A stretch of DNA of 64,000 nt from Thalassobius sp034670005 (lineage in GTDB: Bacteria > Pseudomonadota > Alphaproteobacteria > Rhodobacterales > Rhodobacteraceae), in assembly GCF_034670005.1 (NCBI RefSeq), contig NZ_JAXMOH010000004.1, forward strand, positions 62,001 to 126,000, read 5' to 3'. The position numbers and the translations under genes are program-made. How positions within the stretch are numbered: the first letter of the stretch is position 1; each line of letters opens with the position of its first letter. The notes under the pieces were generated by a model that was not told where the DNA came from, ran no database searches, and saw nothing but the letters and a program-made list of their open reading frames with translations. Shown here piece after piece: positions 50,665-60,004 of the stretch.

Positions 50665-53160
50665 ATGAAAACCCATGTCAAAGCTTTGGTCGTCGGCGGT
50701 GGCGCCGTTGGCGCCTCGATCGCCTATCATCTGGCCCGCGCCGGATGGTCCGATGTGATGCTTCTGGAACGTGATGAGCTTACCGCAGGGTCGACCTGGC
50801 ATGCTGCGGGGCTGCTGCCGCTGTTCAACATGAGCTATGCGACGACCCATATCCACAAATATTCGGTCGATTTCTACAAGACGCTTGAGGAAGAAACCGG
50901 GTTGAACGCGGGGTTTTCCGTCGTGGGCAACCTGCGGATGGCGCAGACGCAGGACCGGATGGACGAATACATGCTCTATGCGTCCACCGCCGAAACCTGC
51001 GATGTGCCCTATGAATGGCTGAGCCCGGCGCAGATTAAGGAGCGCTGGCCGCTGGTGCGGACTGAGGACCTGAAGGGCGCGATTTATCACCCGACCGACG
51101 GCTATATAAATCCAGCCGACGTGACCATGGCGATGGCAAAGGGCGCGCGCCAGCGCGGCGTGACCATTGAACGCAAATGGCAGGTCGACGGCTATGAGTG
51201 GACCGGGGCCGAATGGAAGGTCACCTGTACCAAGATGGGGGAAAAGGGCGGCAACCTGGTGCCGACGGACCAACGGGTCGTGATCACCGCCGAACATGTG
51301 GTGACCGCCACCGGCAACCACGCACAGCGCACCGCACAGATGTTGGGCATCAAGATCCCCGCAATTCCGGTCGAACACCAGTTCATCGTCACCGAACCCG
51401 ATCCGGCGCTGGTCGAGTATCGCAAGCAGGGTGGGGCCGAACATCCGGTACTGCGCGATGCCGATGCCAAATGGTATGTGCGTGAAGAACGCGGTGGCTG
51501 GATTCTTGGCCCTTATGAACGGGGCGCCCCGGCGCGGTTCGCCTATGGCGTGCCCGACAGTTTCCGCGCCGATCTGTTTCCGCTCGATCTGGAACGGATC
51601 GAAGAAGAGTACATGTCGATGATCCACCGGCTTCCGTCGAGTGAAGAGGTGGGTTTGAAGGACGATTTCAACGGCCCGATCTGCTACACACCTGACGGTA
51701 ATCCGCTGGTCGGCCCGGCTCCGGGTCTGCGCAACATGTGGCTGGCCGAAGGGTTCAGCTTTGGCATCACCGCCGCTGGTGGTACCGGCTATTATCTGGC
51801 GCAGATGATGGTGGAGGGCGAGGCCGAGATCGACATGGCCAGCCTCGATCCCAAGCGCTACGGCTCTTGGATGACCACCGAATATGCCTGTTGCAAGAAT
51901 GAGGAGGCCTATGAACACGTTTATATCCTGCACCACCCGGATGAGGAGCGTGAGGCCTGTCGCCCGCTTCGCACTTCACCCGCCTATGACCGGCAGGCCG
52001 CGCGCGGTGCTCAGTTCGGCAGTGTGAACGGTTGGGAGCGCCCCAATTATTATGCCCCCGAAGGATTTGACGATCATGCTGCGCGCAGCTTCCGCCGCGG
52101 CGGGTGGTGGCAATATGCGGTCGAGGAAGCCCGCGCGATCCGCGACGGTGTCGGCCTGATCGACGCCACCGCGTTCACCAAGCACGTGGTCAAGGGGCCC
52201 GGCGCGACCCGATTTCTTGACTGGTTCACCTGTAACAAGCTGCCGAAAGTGGGCCGGATCAACCTGACCTATGCGCTGACCGATGCTGGCACGACGCGCA
52301 CCGAATACACGATCGTGCGGTTGGGCGAGGATGAATACTACCTCGTATCCGCCGGGGCGTGGACCGCCTATGACGCCGATTACCTGAGCAAGGCCGCCGC
52401 CGATAAAGCCCCCGAGTTCGGCTATATCGAGATCCAGGATGTCACGACTCAATGGGGCGTCTTCGCCATCGCCGGGCCGAAAGCGCGCGATGTGCTAAAA
52501 GAGGTGATCAAAGACGCCGATCCGGACACGGCGCTGTCGAACAAGCGGTTCCCGTGGCTGTCTGCTCGGCAGATCGAACTGGGCATGTGCCCGGTCAACG
52601 CGATCCGCGTCGCCTATACCGGCGAATTGGGTTGGGAACTGCATCACCCGATCGAGATGCAGAATTATCTGTTCGACCTGCTGGGACAGGCGGGCGAAAA
52701 GCACGGTATGAAACTGGTCGGCGCGCGGGCCCAGAACTGGCTGCGGCAGGAAAAATCCTACCGCGCTTTCGGTACCGAACTGGGCCGTGACGCGACGCCG
52801 CTGGAAGCCGACCTGCCGCGTTTCGTCGATCTCGACAAGGATTTCCATGGCAAGGCGGCGCTGGAAGCCAAGGGTATCCGGTCGAAATGCTGCACCTTGC
52901 TTATCGACGGACCCGAAGACGCTGATCCCTGGGGGCGCGAGGCGCTGTATCTCGAGGATGGCATACGGGTAGGGCGCTTGACCTCGGGCGGCTATTCGGT
53001 GGCCTTCGAAAAATCCATCGGCATGGGGTATGTACGCCCCGAGCTGGCGGTTGAGGGTCAGAAACTCAAAGTCCGGATGTTCGATCAGCTATGGGATGCA
53101 ACCGTGGTTTGCGACAGCCCTTACGACCCCAAAAACGCGACCATACGCAAGGATGGCTGA
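50665..53160 (+). CDS. FAD-dependent dehydrogenase fused to a GcvT domain (dimethylglycine/sarcosine dehydrogenase type)
   Basis: 831 aa. An N-terminal FAD-binding DAO domain (ALVVGGGAVGASIAYHLARAG; STWHAAGL flavin-linkage region) joins a C-terminal tetrahydrofolate-binding GcvT domain from about residue 440. The latter contains TAFTKHVVKGPGATRFLDWF (split), GELGWELHHP and LRQEKSYRAFGTEL. Such proteins oxidatively demethylate N-methyl glycines, passing formaldehyde to THF. Substrate not settled. Common in multiple copies in roseobacters for betaine and DMSP-related metabolism. Confidence 0.92.
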   Translation: MKTHVKALVVGGGAVGASIAYHLARAGWSDVMLLERDELTAGSTWHAAGLLPLFNMSYATTHIHKYSVDFYKTLEEETGLNAGFSVVGNLRMAQTQDRMDEYMLYASTAETCDVPYEWLSPAQIKERWPLVRTEDLKGAIYHPTDGYINPADVTMAMAKGARQRGVTIERKWQVDGYEWTGAEWKVTCTKMGEKGGNLVPTDQRVVITAEHVVTATGNHAQRTAQMLGIKIPAIPVEHQFIVTEPDPALVEYRKQGGAEHPVLRDADAKWYVREERGGWILGPYERGAPARFAYGVPDSFRADLFPLDLERIEEEYMSMIHRLPSSEEVGLKDDFNGPICYTPDGNPLVGPAPGLRNMWLAEGFSFGITAAGGTGYYLAQMMVEGEAEIDMASLDPKRYGSWMTTEYACCKNEEAYEHVYILHHPDEEREACRPLRTSPAYDRQAARGAQFGSVNGWERPNYYAPEGFDDHAARSFRRGGWWQYAVEEARAIRDGVGLIDATAFTKHVVKGPGATRFLDWFTCNKLPKVGRINLTYALTDAGTTRTEYTIVRLGEDEYYLVSAGAWTAYDADYLSKAAADKAPEFGYIEIQDVTTQWGVFAIAGPKARDVLKEVIKDADPDTALSNKRFPWLSARQIELGMCPVNAIRVAYTGELGWELHHPIEMQNYLFDLLGQAGEKHGMKLVGARAQNWLRQEKSYRAFGTELGRDATPLEADLPRFVDLDKDFHGKAALEAKGIRSKCCTLLIDGPEDADPWGREALYLEDGIRVGRLTSGGYSVAFEKSIGMGYVRPELAVEGQKLKVRMFDQLWDATVVCDSPYDPKNATIRKDG

Positions 53161-53249
53161 CGTCAAGACATGTGATTTCATTCTTGAAAGGTCATTCTCT
53201 GCCTGCGGCTCCGTCCTCTGGTTACCGCTGGCGACGGTATCTTGGTCCA

Positions 53250-53297
53250 AATACTCCGGGGTGAATTGGCCAAAGGCCAAGAGGGGCAGCGCCCCAA
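53250..53297. repeat. Palindromic intergenic repeat, copy 2
   Basis: AATACTCCGGGG followed by TTGGCC-AAA-GGCCAA and GGGGC-AGC-GCCCC, lying between convergent genes. Shares TCTTGG plus AATACTCCGGGG and the GGGGCAGCGCCCC hairpin with 48725-48757. It may also serve as a bidirectional terminator. Confidence 0.6.
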
Positions 53298-53368
53298 TCA
53301 CCCGCCGGCAGGCGTCGGGGACGCCTGCCGGAGATATCCTGTGCGCGTGAAACGCGCACTTTGTCCGG

Positions 53369-53707
53369 CTACGCTGCGCTCAGTTCGTCAAAACATTCCA
53401 GTGCTTTTCCTGCATACATCGTTGCTGGCCCGCCACCCATTTGTATCGTCATTGCCAGCACATCGGCGACTTCATCGCGCGTCGCGCCCGCCTTGATCAG
53501 CATTTCGACATGCAGCGCGATGCAGGCTTCACAACGGATCGCCACCGCGATTCCAAGTGCGATAAATTCCTTGGTCTTGAGGTCGAGTACACCTTCTTCT
53601 TTCACCGCCTTGGACATGGCACCGAAGCCCTTGGTCACATTGGGGATGGTCTTGTACAGCGTGCGCAGGCGGTTACGGGTGTCGGTCAGGGTTTCGGTCC
53701 AGGCCAT
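53369..53707 (-). CDS. Carboxymuconolactone decarboxylase / AhpD-like protein
   Basis: 112 aa. The CEACIALH motif (Cys-x-x-Cys plus His) marks the AhpD-like alkylhydroperoxidase active site; it may reduce peroxides. ATG 53707 follows AGGAG at 8 nt. An FNR-like box lies about 61 bp upstream. Confidence 0.9.
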   Translation of the reverse strand: MAWTETLTDTRNRLRTLYKTIPNVTKGFGAMSKAVKEEGVLDLKTKEFIALGIAVAIRCEACIALHVEMLIKAGATRDEVADVLAMTIQMGGGPATMYAGKALECFDELSAA

Positions 53708-53767
53708 ATCTTCAGCTCCTTGAATGCAATATCGGCACAGCAAAACCATGCCGCAATGCGGCGCGCC

Positions 53768-53781
53768 TTGATCAAGATCAG
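53768..53781. promoter_or_regulatory. FNR/FnrL-like box upstream of the AhpD-like gene
   Basis: TTGATCAAGATCAG matches TTGAT-N4-ATCAA at 9 of 10 positions. It lies in the promoter region of the gene starting at 53707, about 61 bp from its ATG. Confidence 0.4.
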
Positions 53782-53799
53782 ATTGACGTCAGCTAGGGG

Positions 53800-54456
53800 T
53801 CAGGGACGGCGGGCGACAAAGGCCAGATTGTTTGCCGGCATTTCCACCACCTGCACCAGCTCCAGCCCGGATTGCAGTACCCATTCCGTGACATCCCAGT
53901 CATCCTTATACCCGATATCGGGATCCTGGGCGCGCAGGCTGGCATCGAAGCGCGCATCGCCTTCGGATGTGGTTTCACCGTCACGCAGGAACGGACCGTA
54001 AAGAATAAGCGTGCCGCCCGGGGACAGCGCCAGCGCCGCCTCAGCGATCACCGTTTGCGCCGCCGGTTCGGGGATCAGGTGCAGCAGGTTGACAAGCAGG
54101 ATCAGGTCGGTGTCCCGATAAATCTTGGACCAACCCGGCGTGGCGGCATTCAGATCGATCGCAGGGCGGAGATTGTTTAGTCCCGAGGCCCTGGCATGCA
54201 GGTCGATAGATCGTCGGCGGTCGGCTGCGGGATCGCTGGGCTGCCACTGCAGGCCGGGCAACCGTCCGGCTAGAGCGCAGATATGCTCTCCGGTCCCCGA
54301 AGCAATTTCAAGCGCCTTTCCGGTTTGCGGTGCATGTGAGGCGACCAGATCGCAAATGAAATCTTTGTTACGTGCGGCGGAAGGGGCATACATCCTGTCA
54401 TCCTCTGATGACGCGGCCTGCGAATGGGTGTCAGGCAGAATGAGTTTGCGTGGCAT
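53800..54456 (-). CDS. DUF938 SAM-dependent methyltransferase
   Basis: 218 aa class I methyltransferase fold. ALEIASGTGEHI is the SAM glycine motif at about residue 48; LILLVNLLHLIPE follows. DUF938 members have no fixed substrate. ATG 54456 follows a GGAGACC site. Confidence 0.87.
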   Translation of the reverse strand: MPRKLILPDTHSQAASSEDDRMYAPSAARNKDFICDLVASHAPQTGKALEIASGTGEHICALAGRLPGLQWQPSDPAADRRRSIDLHARASGLNNLRPAIDLNAATPGWSKIYRDTDLILLVNLLHLIPEPAAQTVIAEAALALSPGGTLILYGPFLRDGETTSEGDARFDASLRAQDPDIGYKDDWDVTEWVLQSGLELVQVVEMPANNLAFVARRP

Positions 54457-54528
54457 GGCGGGTCTCCTGTTCAGGAGCAACGACGCCCCCAGAACTAGGT
54501 GCCATCCAAGGGCGCGGAAATAAAGGGG

Positions 54529-54927
54529 TCAGTTGGAGATCGGGACCAGACGGTTGATTTCCAGATCGACCAGGTTGACATGCAACAGCGGCGTCAGCAT
54601 CGACATCGGGTAATACAGTGTCAGGTTCTGAAAATCGTGGCCTGCGATGGTCACCTGTTGCATAACGACTTCCAGCAGAGCGGGATCGAACCCGTCCAGG
54701 GATGGCGGCATGTCAACGCTGTTCGCGTTGGCATTCGGGTCCATAAGGACCTGACGGGCGATTTTATCCGCGGCAAAATCCAGCTTGTTGTGCAGGTAAA
54801 ATCCCCGCGCCACGTCCAACAGCGCCACCAGCATCAACAGATAGGTGCTGCCCACGATGGCGAATTCCAGCGCCGCGGTGCCGTCTTCCTTGCTCAGGAA
54901 CCGGGATATGAAGCGTCGCAGTTTCAT
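54529..54927 (-). CDS. TadE-family pseudopilin-like protein
   Basis: 132 aa. KEDGTAALEFAIVGSTYLLMLVALLDV is the single TM and prepilin-like start of TadE/TadF proteins. Part of the Tad pilus cluster. ATG overlaps the previous gene as ATGA. Last gene of the leftward operon. Confidence 0.85.
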   Translation of the reverse strand: MKLRRFISRFLSKEDGTAALEFAIVGSTYLLMLVALLDVARGFYLHNKLDFAADKIARQVLMDPNANANSVDMPPSLDGFDPALLEVVMQQVTIAGHDFQNLTLYYPMSMLTPLLHVNLVDLEINRLVPISN

Positions 54928-55403
54928 CTTTGTTGCAGAAATAGGGTTGGGTTGAGCTGGACATCGGGCATGAACCAACTGTTGTGATGGAATTGGCCGT
55001 CGAGCTGGAGGAAGACGTTGACCATCGGTTCCGACCCGGTGCAGATATTGGTGCAGGATACTTGGGTGTCAGTCACGGTGCCGCAGGTGCAGAATTGAGT
55101 CACCTGAAACGAAGCCTGATCGGCACCGAGTTCGGCCTCGGCAGTGGTTTCCATCATTTGCAGAGTATCGTCGAGCGACCCGGTTACCATCGCGACCTGC
55201 AACCCGTTGCGCATCGCCGCATCTATAGCCATCCGATCTGAAATGGAGTTGCCAACATCGAATGTCGCCAAGGTCATTAGCAGCATGACCGGAGCGAGAA
55301 GCGCGAACTCCACCACCGAACTGCCATCGGATTCACGCACGAATCGGCGCAGAAACGCCCGCATTCGTGTGGATGAATCCCAATTTTCCCTAGCGGTGCG
55401 CAT
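54924..55403 (-). CDS. TadE-family pseudopilin-like protein (second)
   Basis: 159 aa. RESDGSSVVEFALLAPVMLLMTLA carries the TadE signature with Glu in the helix. A C-terminal domain has four cysteines (FCTCG, SCTNIC), which may form disulfides outside the membrane. Lies 3 bp after tadZ. Confidence 0.87.
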   Translation of the reverse strand: MRTARENWDSSTRMRAFLRRFVRESDGSSVVEFALLAPVMLLMTLATFDVGNSISDRMAIDAAMRNGLQVAMVTGSLDDTLQMMETTAEAELGADQASFQVTQFCTCGTVTDTQVSCTNICTGSEPMVNVFLQLDGQFHHNSWFMPDVQLNPTLFLQQR

Positions 55404-55406
55404 GGC

Positions 55407-56687
55407 TTAGCCTGCCCGCGTCCGTTTCAGCCATTTACCAGGCTGAAACCTGGAACCGATTTGCTTTGACGGCGGCACTCCGGTCAAGGTGTAGGCTAGC
55501 TTCTCAAAGGAATTGCGTTGTTGGCGGTTGCGCCGATGCTGGGCGACGAGTGTGCCGTTGTTATCGGCTGCGCCATATTTTGCAGCGTCGAAATACAACA
55601 TGGTCGGATCATTCACGTTCAGCGCCTTGACGAAATCTGCTGGTTTGATTTCAGGCCGCTTGGGTTGATTGATCTGGTTCAGTACCAGATGCGGCTTCTT
55701 ATCGCCGACGCGGATGGATGACAGAATGTCGATCACGCTGCGGGTGTTGCGCAGACAGGCCAGATCGGGTGTGGCGGTCAAGATGACCTCATCGGCAAGA
55801 TGCATCGCCTTGCGCGTCAACGGACAAATCGTTGGCGGCAGGTCCAGCACCACATAAGGCGACAACAACCGCAACAGGTCGATGGCGTGACCCAAGGCTT
55901 CGGGCTCCAAGGATTGTTCATGCTTGGGAAAATTCGGCCCTGCCAACAGCTTCAGATGATCGTCATAGGGGATCAGCAATCGTTCGAGTTTCTGATCGTC
56001 AAGCTTATCCGTGTTGGAAATCGTGCCGATAAGATCCTGTTCTGGTGTCCGGTTCAGGCACAATCCCGCAGTGCCATATTCGAAATCGAGATCGGCCAGG
56101 ATGGCATGGCTTCGGGTTTGTCCACCCATCATCCAGGCGATATTATGCGCGACACTGGACGATCCTGCACCTCCGCGGGCACCAATAAAGGCAAACACCC
56201 GCCCAAGGTTTACCTTGTCGGGATCGCGAAACATTTCGAACAGCGCGGTGATCAGTAAAGGCGCGGTGATCGGGGTTTGCAGGTAATCGGCAACCCCTTG
56301 CCGGGTCAGCGCCCGGTAAAGGGTGATGTCGTTTGATGGCCCCACCAGAACCAGTTCGGTTTCAACGCGGCAGATTTCGGCAAGTGCAGCCAGGCTGGCA
56401 AACAGGGTCGAGGCGTCTTCGCCGACCTCGACGATCAGCAGATCGGGACTGTCGGTTTCCTCATAGAAATCGAGCGCGGCGTCGATCCCGCCGTTGAACA
56501 CCTGACAGCGCACACGCGACATGTGTCGCGAAGCCTGCATTTGTTCAACGGCAGCCCGAGTAGGACGGGTTGCGACGAAGACGTCGCAAGACATCGAAGG
56601 CAGTCGTCCCATTGCCGGCCGCATTCCATGCGCACCAACCCCTTGTTCAGCATCCAGGTCTGCTGTGAATTTCGAGAAAAATTTCAT
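55407..56687 (-). CDS. tadZ: Tad pilus localisation ATPase TadZ/CpaE
   Basis: 426 aa. An N-terminal receiver-like domain (about residues 30-150) precedes a ParA/MinD-like domain. The atypical Walker A is FIGARGGAGSSSVAHN with no conserved signature Lys-Thr, a known feature of TadZ. It positions the Tad machine at the pole. Next to cpaB (18-bp gap), with no secretin between them. Confidence 0.9.
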   Translation of the reverse strand: MKFFSKFTADLDAEQGVGAHGMRPAMGRLPSMSCDVFVATRPTRAAVEQMQASRHMSRVRCQVFNGGIDAALDFYEETDSPDLLIVEVGEDASTLFASLAALAEICRVETELVLVGPSNDITLYRALTRQGVADYLQTPITAPLLITALFEMFRDPDKVNLGRVFAFIGARGGAGSSSVAHNIAWMMGGQTRSHAILADLDFEYGTAGLCLNRTPEQDLIGTISNTDKLDDQKLERLLIPYDDHLKLLAGPNFPKHEQSLEPEALGHAIDLLRLLSPYVVLDLPPTICPLTRKAMHLADEVILTATPDLACLRNTRSVIDILSSIRVGDKKPHLVLNQINQPKRPEIKPADFVKALNVNDPTMLYFDAAKYGAADNNGTLVAQHRRNRQQRNSFEKLAYTLTGVPPSKQIGSRFQPGKWLKRTRAG

Positions 56688-56705
56688 GGTTCAAGCTCCG
56701 TCCGT

Positions 56706-57527
56706 TCAGTTCAACACGACGACTTCGCTGACCCCGCCCCGGTTCACCTTGACGGTGCGGATCGGGTCGACCTCGGCTGTTGCCTCGGGCAGTGCGAAAA
56801 TCGGTTCGGATTGAGCAAGTTCTTTGATTTCATTGTCATCGACCGAGCGCAGCAGCAGCGAAATCGATCCACTGGCTTCGGCGGCGATGATGGTTTCGGC
56901 ATCTTCCGGGACCATTTCCAGCGTCGCGGTCTTGCCGATGATCACGGCGCTATCCGCATTGGGCGACGATCCCGACTGATCGATGGCAAGTACCCGCACA
57001 TTTTGCAGGATGGTTTCGGTTTTCATCGCGTGTTTGCAGGAGAGGCCCGAGTTACAGTTAGTGGTCAGCAACACATCGACCCGATTATTGGGGAGGATGA
57101 ACCCGCCCGCAGTTTGCGCGGCGGAAACTTCGATTGCAACGGCGCGCATGCCGGTGGTCAGAAGCGCCGACAGGTAACCTTCGCGGCTGTTGGACAGGCT
57201 GCTGGTCAAGATCGGTTGCCCAGGAGCGAAATTGTGCCGCAGGATCATACCGCTCAACTGCTCCAGTTCATCATCGGCGCCGGTTCTGATGTGATAGGCT
57301 TCGCTCGTCGCGTCCTTGGGCCATGTCGCCCAGGCCAGAAGTTCGGGTTTGGTTTCCGTTCCTTCGGTCAGTTCGGTCGCTGCCACCAGGACCTCGACGA
57401 CCGGAACCGGGGCGTGGTTAGGGTCGATAGTCGCGCTTGAAATACCGGCTGGCGCAACCGTTTTAACAAGCACTGCTGCGGAGCCTCCGCAGACGAGAGC
57501 AATAGCGATGATAAGTGATCTGAGCAT
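56706..57527 (-). CDS. cpaB: Flp pilus assembly protein CpaB/RcpC
   Basis: 273 aa, one N-terminal TM or signal anchor (SLIIAIALVCGGSAAVLV) followed by SAF/beta-clip domains. PVVEVLVAATELTEGTE and VSAAQTAGGFILPNNRVDVLL are standard wording. It helps the secretin and periplasmic channel. Start ATG 57527; a TTG 12 bp upstream is less likely. Confidence 0.9.
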   Translation of the reverse strand: MLRSLIIAIALVCGGSAAVLVKTVAPAGISSATIDPNHAPVPVVEVLVAATELTEGTETKPELLAWATWPKDATSEAYHIRTGADDELEQLSGMILRHNFAPGQPILTSSLSNSREGYLSALLTTGMRAVAIEVSAAQTAGGFILPNNRVDVLLTTNCNSGLSCKHAMKTETILQNVRVLAIDQSGSSPNADSAVIIGKTATLEMVPEDAETIIAAEASGSISLLLRSVDDNEIKELAQSEPIFALPEATAEVDPIRTVKVNRGGVSEVVVLN

Positions 57528-57573
57528 GGGGACCCCCAAACTGGGAGGATGAAAACAACATTACGGGAGGGCC

Positions 57574-58089
57574 TCAGAACAAGGCCGACACCCAAGGTGT
57601 CCGAGGCAGGACGAAAAGGGCGGCGGCCGAAATCGCGAAACCGTATGGAACAGCGATTTGCCGTGTACCCGTTGCCGCACCCGCGTCACGGATCTCCGGT
57701 GACAGGGGGGACCATCCAAGACGGTTGGCCCCCAGCATTGTCATAGTTAAAAGCGCACCGAACACTGTCGTCATGAACAGAAAGTCGAGCGCATTTTGTG
57801 CACCGATCCAGAGCGTGCAGACGGCAGCGAATTTACCATCGCCAGCTCCCGCCCAGCCCAGTGCAAACGCCGTGAGACCTACAAACACGACAATCGAACC
57901 AACCAAGAGGCTTCCCGAGATATCGGCCTGGCTCCATCCTGACCCGGGTGCCAGAAGCAGGAATCCGGCGAGCAGGGTCAGGATCAAACCATTCGGGATC
58001 GCCTTGCGCTTGATATCCCAGAATGCGGCGAAAAGGACGGCAGTGGTGAAGCCGGACAGCGACAGCAGCGATAGGTCGATCATCGGCAT
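57574..58089 (-). CDS. tadV: Prepilin peptidase CpaA/TadV
   Basis: 171 aa membrane aspartic protease that cleaves the Flp prepilin. The first Asp is in AAFWDIKRKAIPN, the second in GWAGAGDGKFAAV (GxGD). Several TM helices. Follows flp by 54 bp. Confidence 0.93.
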   Translation of the reverse strand: MPMIDLSLLSLSGFTTAVLFAAFWDIKRKAIPNGLILTLLAGFLLLAPGSGWSQADISGSLLVGSIVVFVGLTAFALGWAGAGDGKFAAVCTLWIGAQNALDFLFMTTVFGALLTMTMLGANRLGWSPLSPEIRDAGAATGTRQIAVPYGFAISAAALFVLPRTPWVSALF

Positions 58090-58143
58090 GTCGTCTGGTC
58101 CTTTTAACCGGGGATTGCGCAGGCTGGCTACGTTAAGGCAGGC

Positions 58144-58308
58144 TTAGCTCAACGTGTTGGAGATTGTCGTGAAGGTTGTTTCCAACGAGCCACCGAGCGT
58201 GGTCAGAGCGGTGATGACAACGACGGAAATCAGGCCGGCGATCAGAGCGTATTCAATCGCGGTGGCACCGGATTCTTCTTTTGTGAATTTGGTCAGGAAC
58301 TTTTTCAT
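58144..58308 (-). CDS. flp: Flp-family type IVb pilin
   Basis: 54 aa. KEESG|ATAIEYALIAGLIS: cleavage after Gly is predicted, leaving Glu5 and Tyr6 in the mature protein as in Flp pilins. One hydrophobic helix (about residues 18-40). ATG 58308 has AAAGGAAAA upstream. The 338-bp upstream gap contains a minus-strand terminator for the gene before it and room for a flp promoter. Confidence 0.95.
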   Translation of the reverse strand: MKKFLTKFTKEESGATAIEYALIAGLISVVVITALTTLGGSLETTFTTISNTLS

Positions 58309-58566
58309 GGGACTTTTCCTTTCAGGTTTGTCGGCATTGCAGCCGGGGGTAGGAGTGCCCTTCGGGGGGGCGGGCCGGTCTAGCAGCAACGGATGATCGG
58401 CCCATGAACTGAGAATGACTCGAAATGTCGGCGCTACAAATTCGGACGGATGCCCTAGGACAAAATGGTGGGTTTGGCGGTGTGGCCTACATACCAAAGC
58501 ATCTGGGGCTACCGGCTTTGGGGGAGAACGGGCATTCGATGGGAGTGGATCAGAGGGAAAAAAGGA

Positions 58567-58590
58567 AAAGCCCGGAAGAAACCGGGCTTT
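58567..58590 (-). terminator. Terminator of the TadG-like gene
   Basis: AAAGCCCGG / CCGGGCTTT with a 6-nt loop, followed on the minus strand by TTCCTTTTTTCC. About 57 bp past the TadG-like stop, it separates that unit from flp. Confidence 0.8.
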
Positions 58591-58646
58591 GCGTGATTCG
58601 AACTTTCGTCTAATTACCTGAAATCAGGAATTAAAAACTGCACTCA

Positions 58647-59987
58647 TCATTCCACAACGTTAACTGATTCGCTGGCCAAAATGTTTTCAGTTCCTGCGTT
58701 TTCACAGCTTACTGACAGGTTGGAATTGCCACTTAACCTGATTGTATCGGCAACGACCTGAGTGCAGCCGTTCTGTGCATTCGCCCCCCCATTGAACGTG
58801 ACGTCAGACACCGGCATATAGATCGCGCCCTCCAGGTTCATGTCTGAGCCGCCGTTGAATATATGTGAGGTGGTGCCGCTACTGCTGCCACCGCCGCATC
58901 CGCTGTGACCTCCGCTATAGCTGCTGGAATATTTCGATTCCCAGAACAGCATTCCAGATGTTGGCCCGCTCGTTGGTGCCGCCAGATCGATGGTGGAACC
59001 GCCGTTGAAATGAATTTCCGCGCCATTGGTCAGGAAGAAGGTCACGCCGCCGAGCTGGTTTGAAATGACGGCTTGGGAATTGATCGAAAACGTGCCGCCA
59101 TCGACGATGTAAAGACCCGGCTCAAAAGTGACGTTGCCCTTGAGTGTCAGGCCACCACAGAACCTTTTGCTTTGCATACCGCTAGGATGGCTGTCGGTGG
59201 CGCTGACGGTGGTGCTTGCGTTCGGACGTCCGATCCGGCCATTGCTGCAGGATCCCCAGACTACCGGCTCGGATCGGTCCGCATAAGGGTCCCTGGTTCT
59301 GGGTTGCATTGTTCTTGGCGCGCTGCAATCGGTCAGGGTCAGGTTGGACGTATAGACGGCACCGCCGACTGTATGAACGCAATCTGTGGTCATATAGGAC
59401 GCGCCACTATTCATCGAAAACGCGTCTGTCGCGGCCGAATTCGAAGTGACTACGCAATTGGTCAGGCCGATATCGGTCGACCCGGTCACGGTGACCGCTC
59501 CGGAAGCCGTGTTGGAAAGTGCCAGTATGCACGCTGGGCTGCCGCCGTTGATCAGGCTGACCGATCGAGCTTTCAGTTCGACATCGCCGTTCATGAACAT
59601 TCCGGTAAACCAGCGAGGTCGGTTTTCGGTCAGAATGACTTCGACCGCTTCTGAATTGCCGGCATAGGTCCCCGAAGTCGGTGGCGAATGGAATTCCATG
59701 CTGCCGAGGTCAAATTCAAACCCGGATCCCTTGGCGATGGTTAGTGCGGAAACATAGATGGCACTATTGCTATCCCCGTTGCGCAAACGGGATGCAGCGG
59801 CATGAGAGGCGAGATCGGATATATGCTGAAGCTGTCTTTGCTTTTGATACCAGTGCCCGGTTTCTACACCCAGACCCAGCCCCGCCATTACCAGAGGCGA
59901 CAGAAGCGCGGTCATGATAAGCACAGAGCCCGTGTCGTCACGGGCGAACTTGGACAAACACGATGGCAGCGGCAGTTGTTTAAGCAT
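58647..59987 (-). CDS. TadG-family pilus-associated protein
   Basis: 446 aa. Pseudopilin-like start DDTGSVLIMTALLSPLVMAGLGLGVETG with one TM, then a long extracellular region. The C-terminal half has beta-helix-like SINSQAV and HIFNGGSDMNLEGAIYMP segments and many Ser/Thr. Follows tadC by 17 bp and ends in a terminator. Confidence 0.85.
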   Translation of the reverse strand: MLKQLPLPSCLSKFARDDTGSVLIMTALLSPLVMAGLGLGVETGHWYQKQRQLQHISDLASHAAASRLRNGDSNSAIYVSALTIAKGSGFEFDLGSMEFHSPPTSGTYAGNSEAVEVILTENRPRWFTGMFMNGDVELKARSVSLINGGSPACILALSNTASGAVTVTGSTDIGLTNCVVTSNSAATDAFSMNSGASYMTTDCVHTVGGAVYTSNLTLTDCSAPRTMQPRTRDPYADRSEPVVWGSCSNGRIGRPNASTTVSATDSHPSGMQSKRFCGGLTLKGNVTFEPGLYIVDGGTFSINSQAVISNQLGGVTFFLTNGAEIHFNGGSTIDLAAPTSGPTSGMLFWESKYSSSYSGGHSGCGGGSSSGTTSHIFNGGSDMNLEGAIYMPVSDVTFNGGANAQNGCTQVVADTIRLSGNSNLSVSCENAGTENILASESVNVVE

Positions 59988-60004
59988 AGCGCACCTCTTC
60001 GGTT

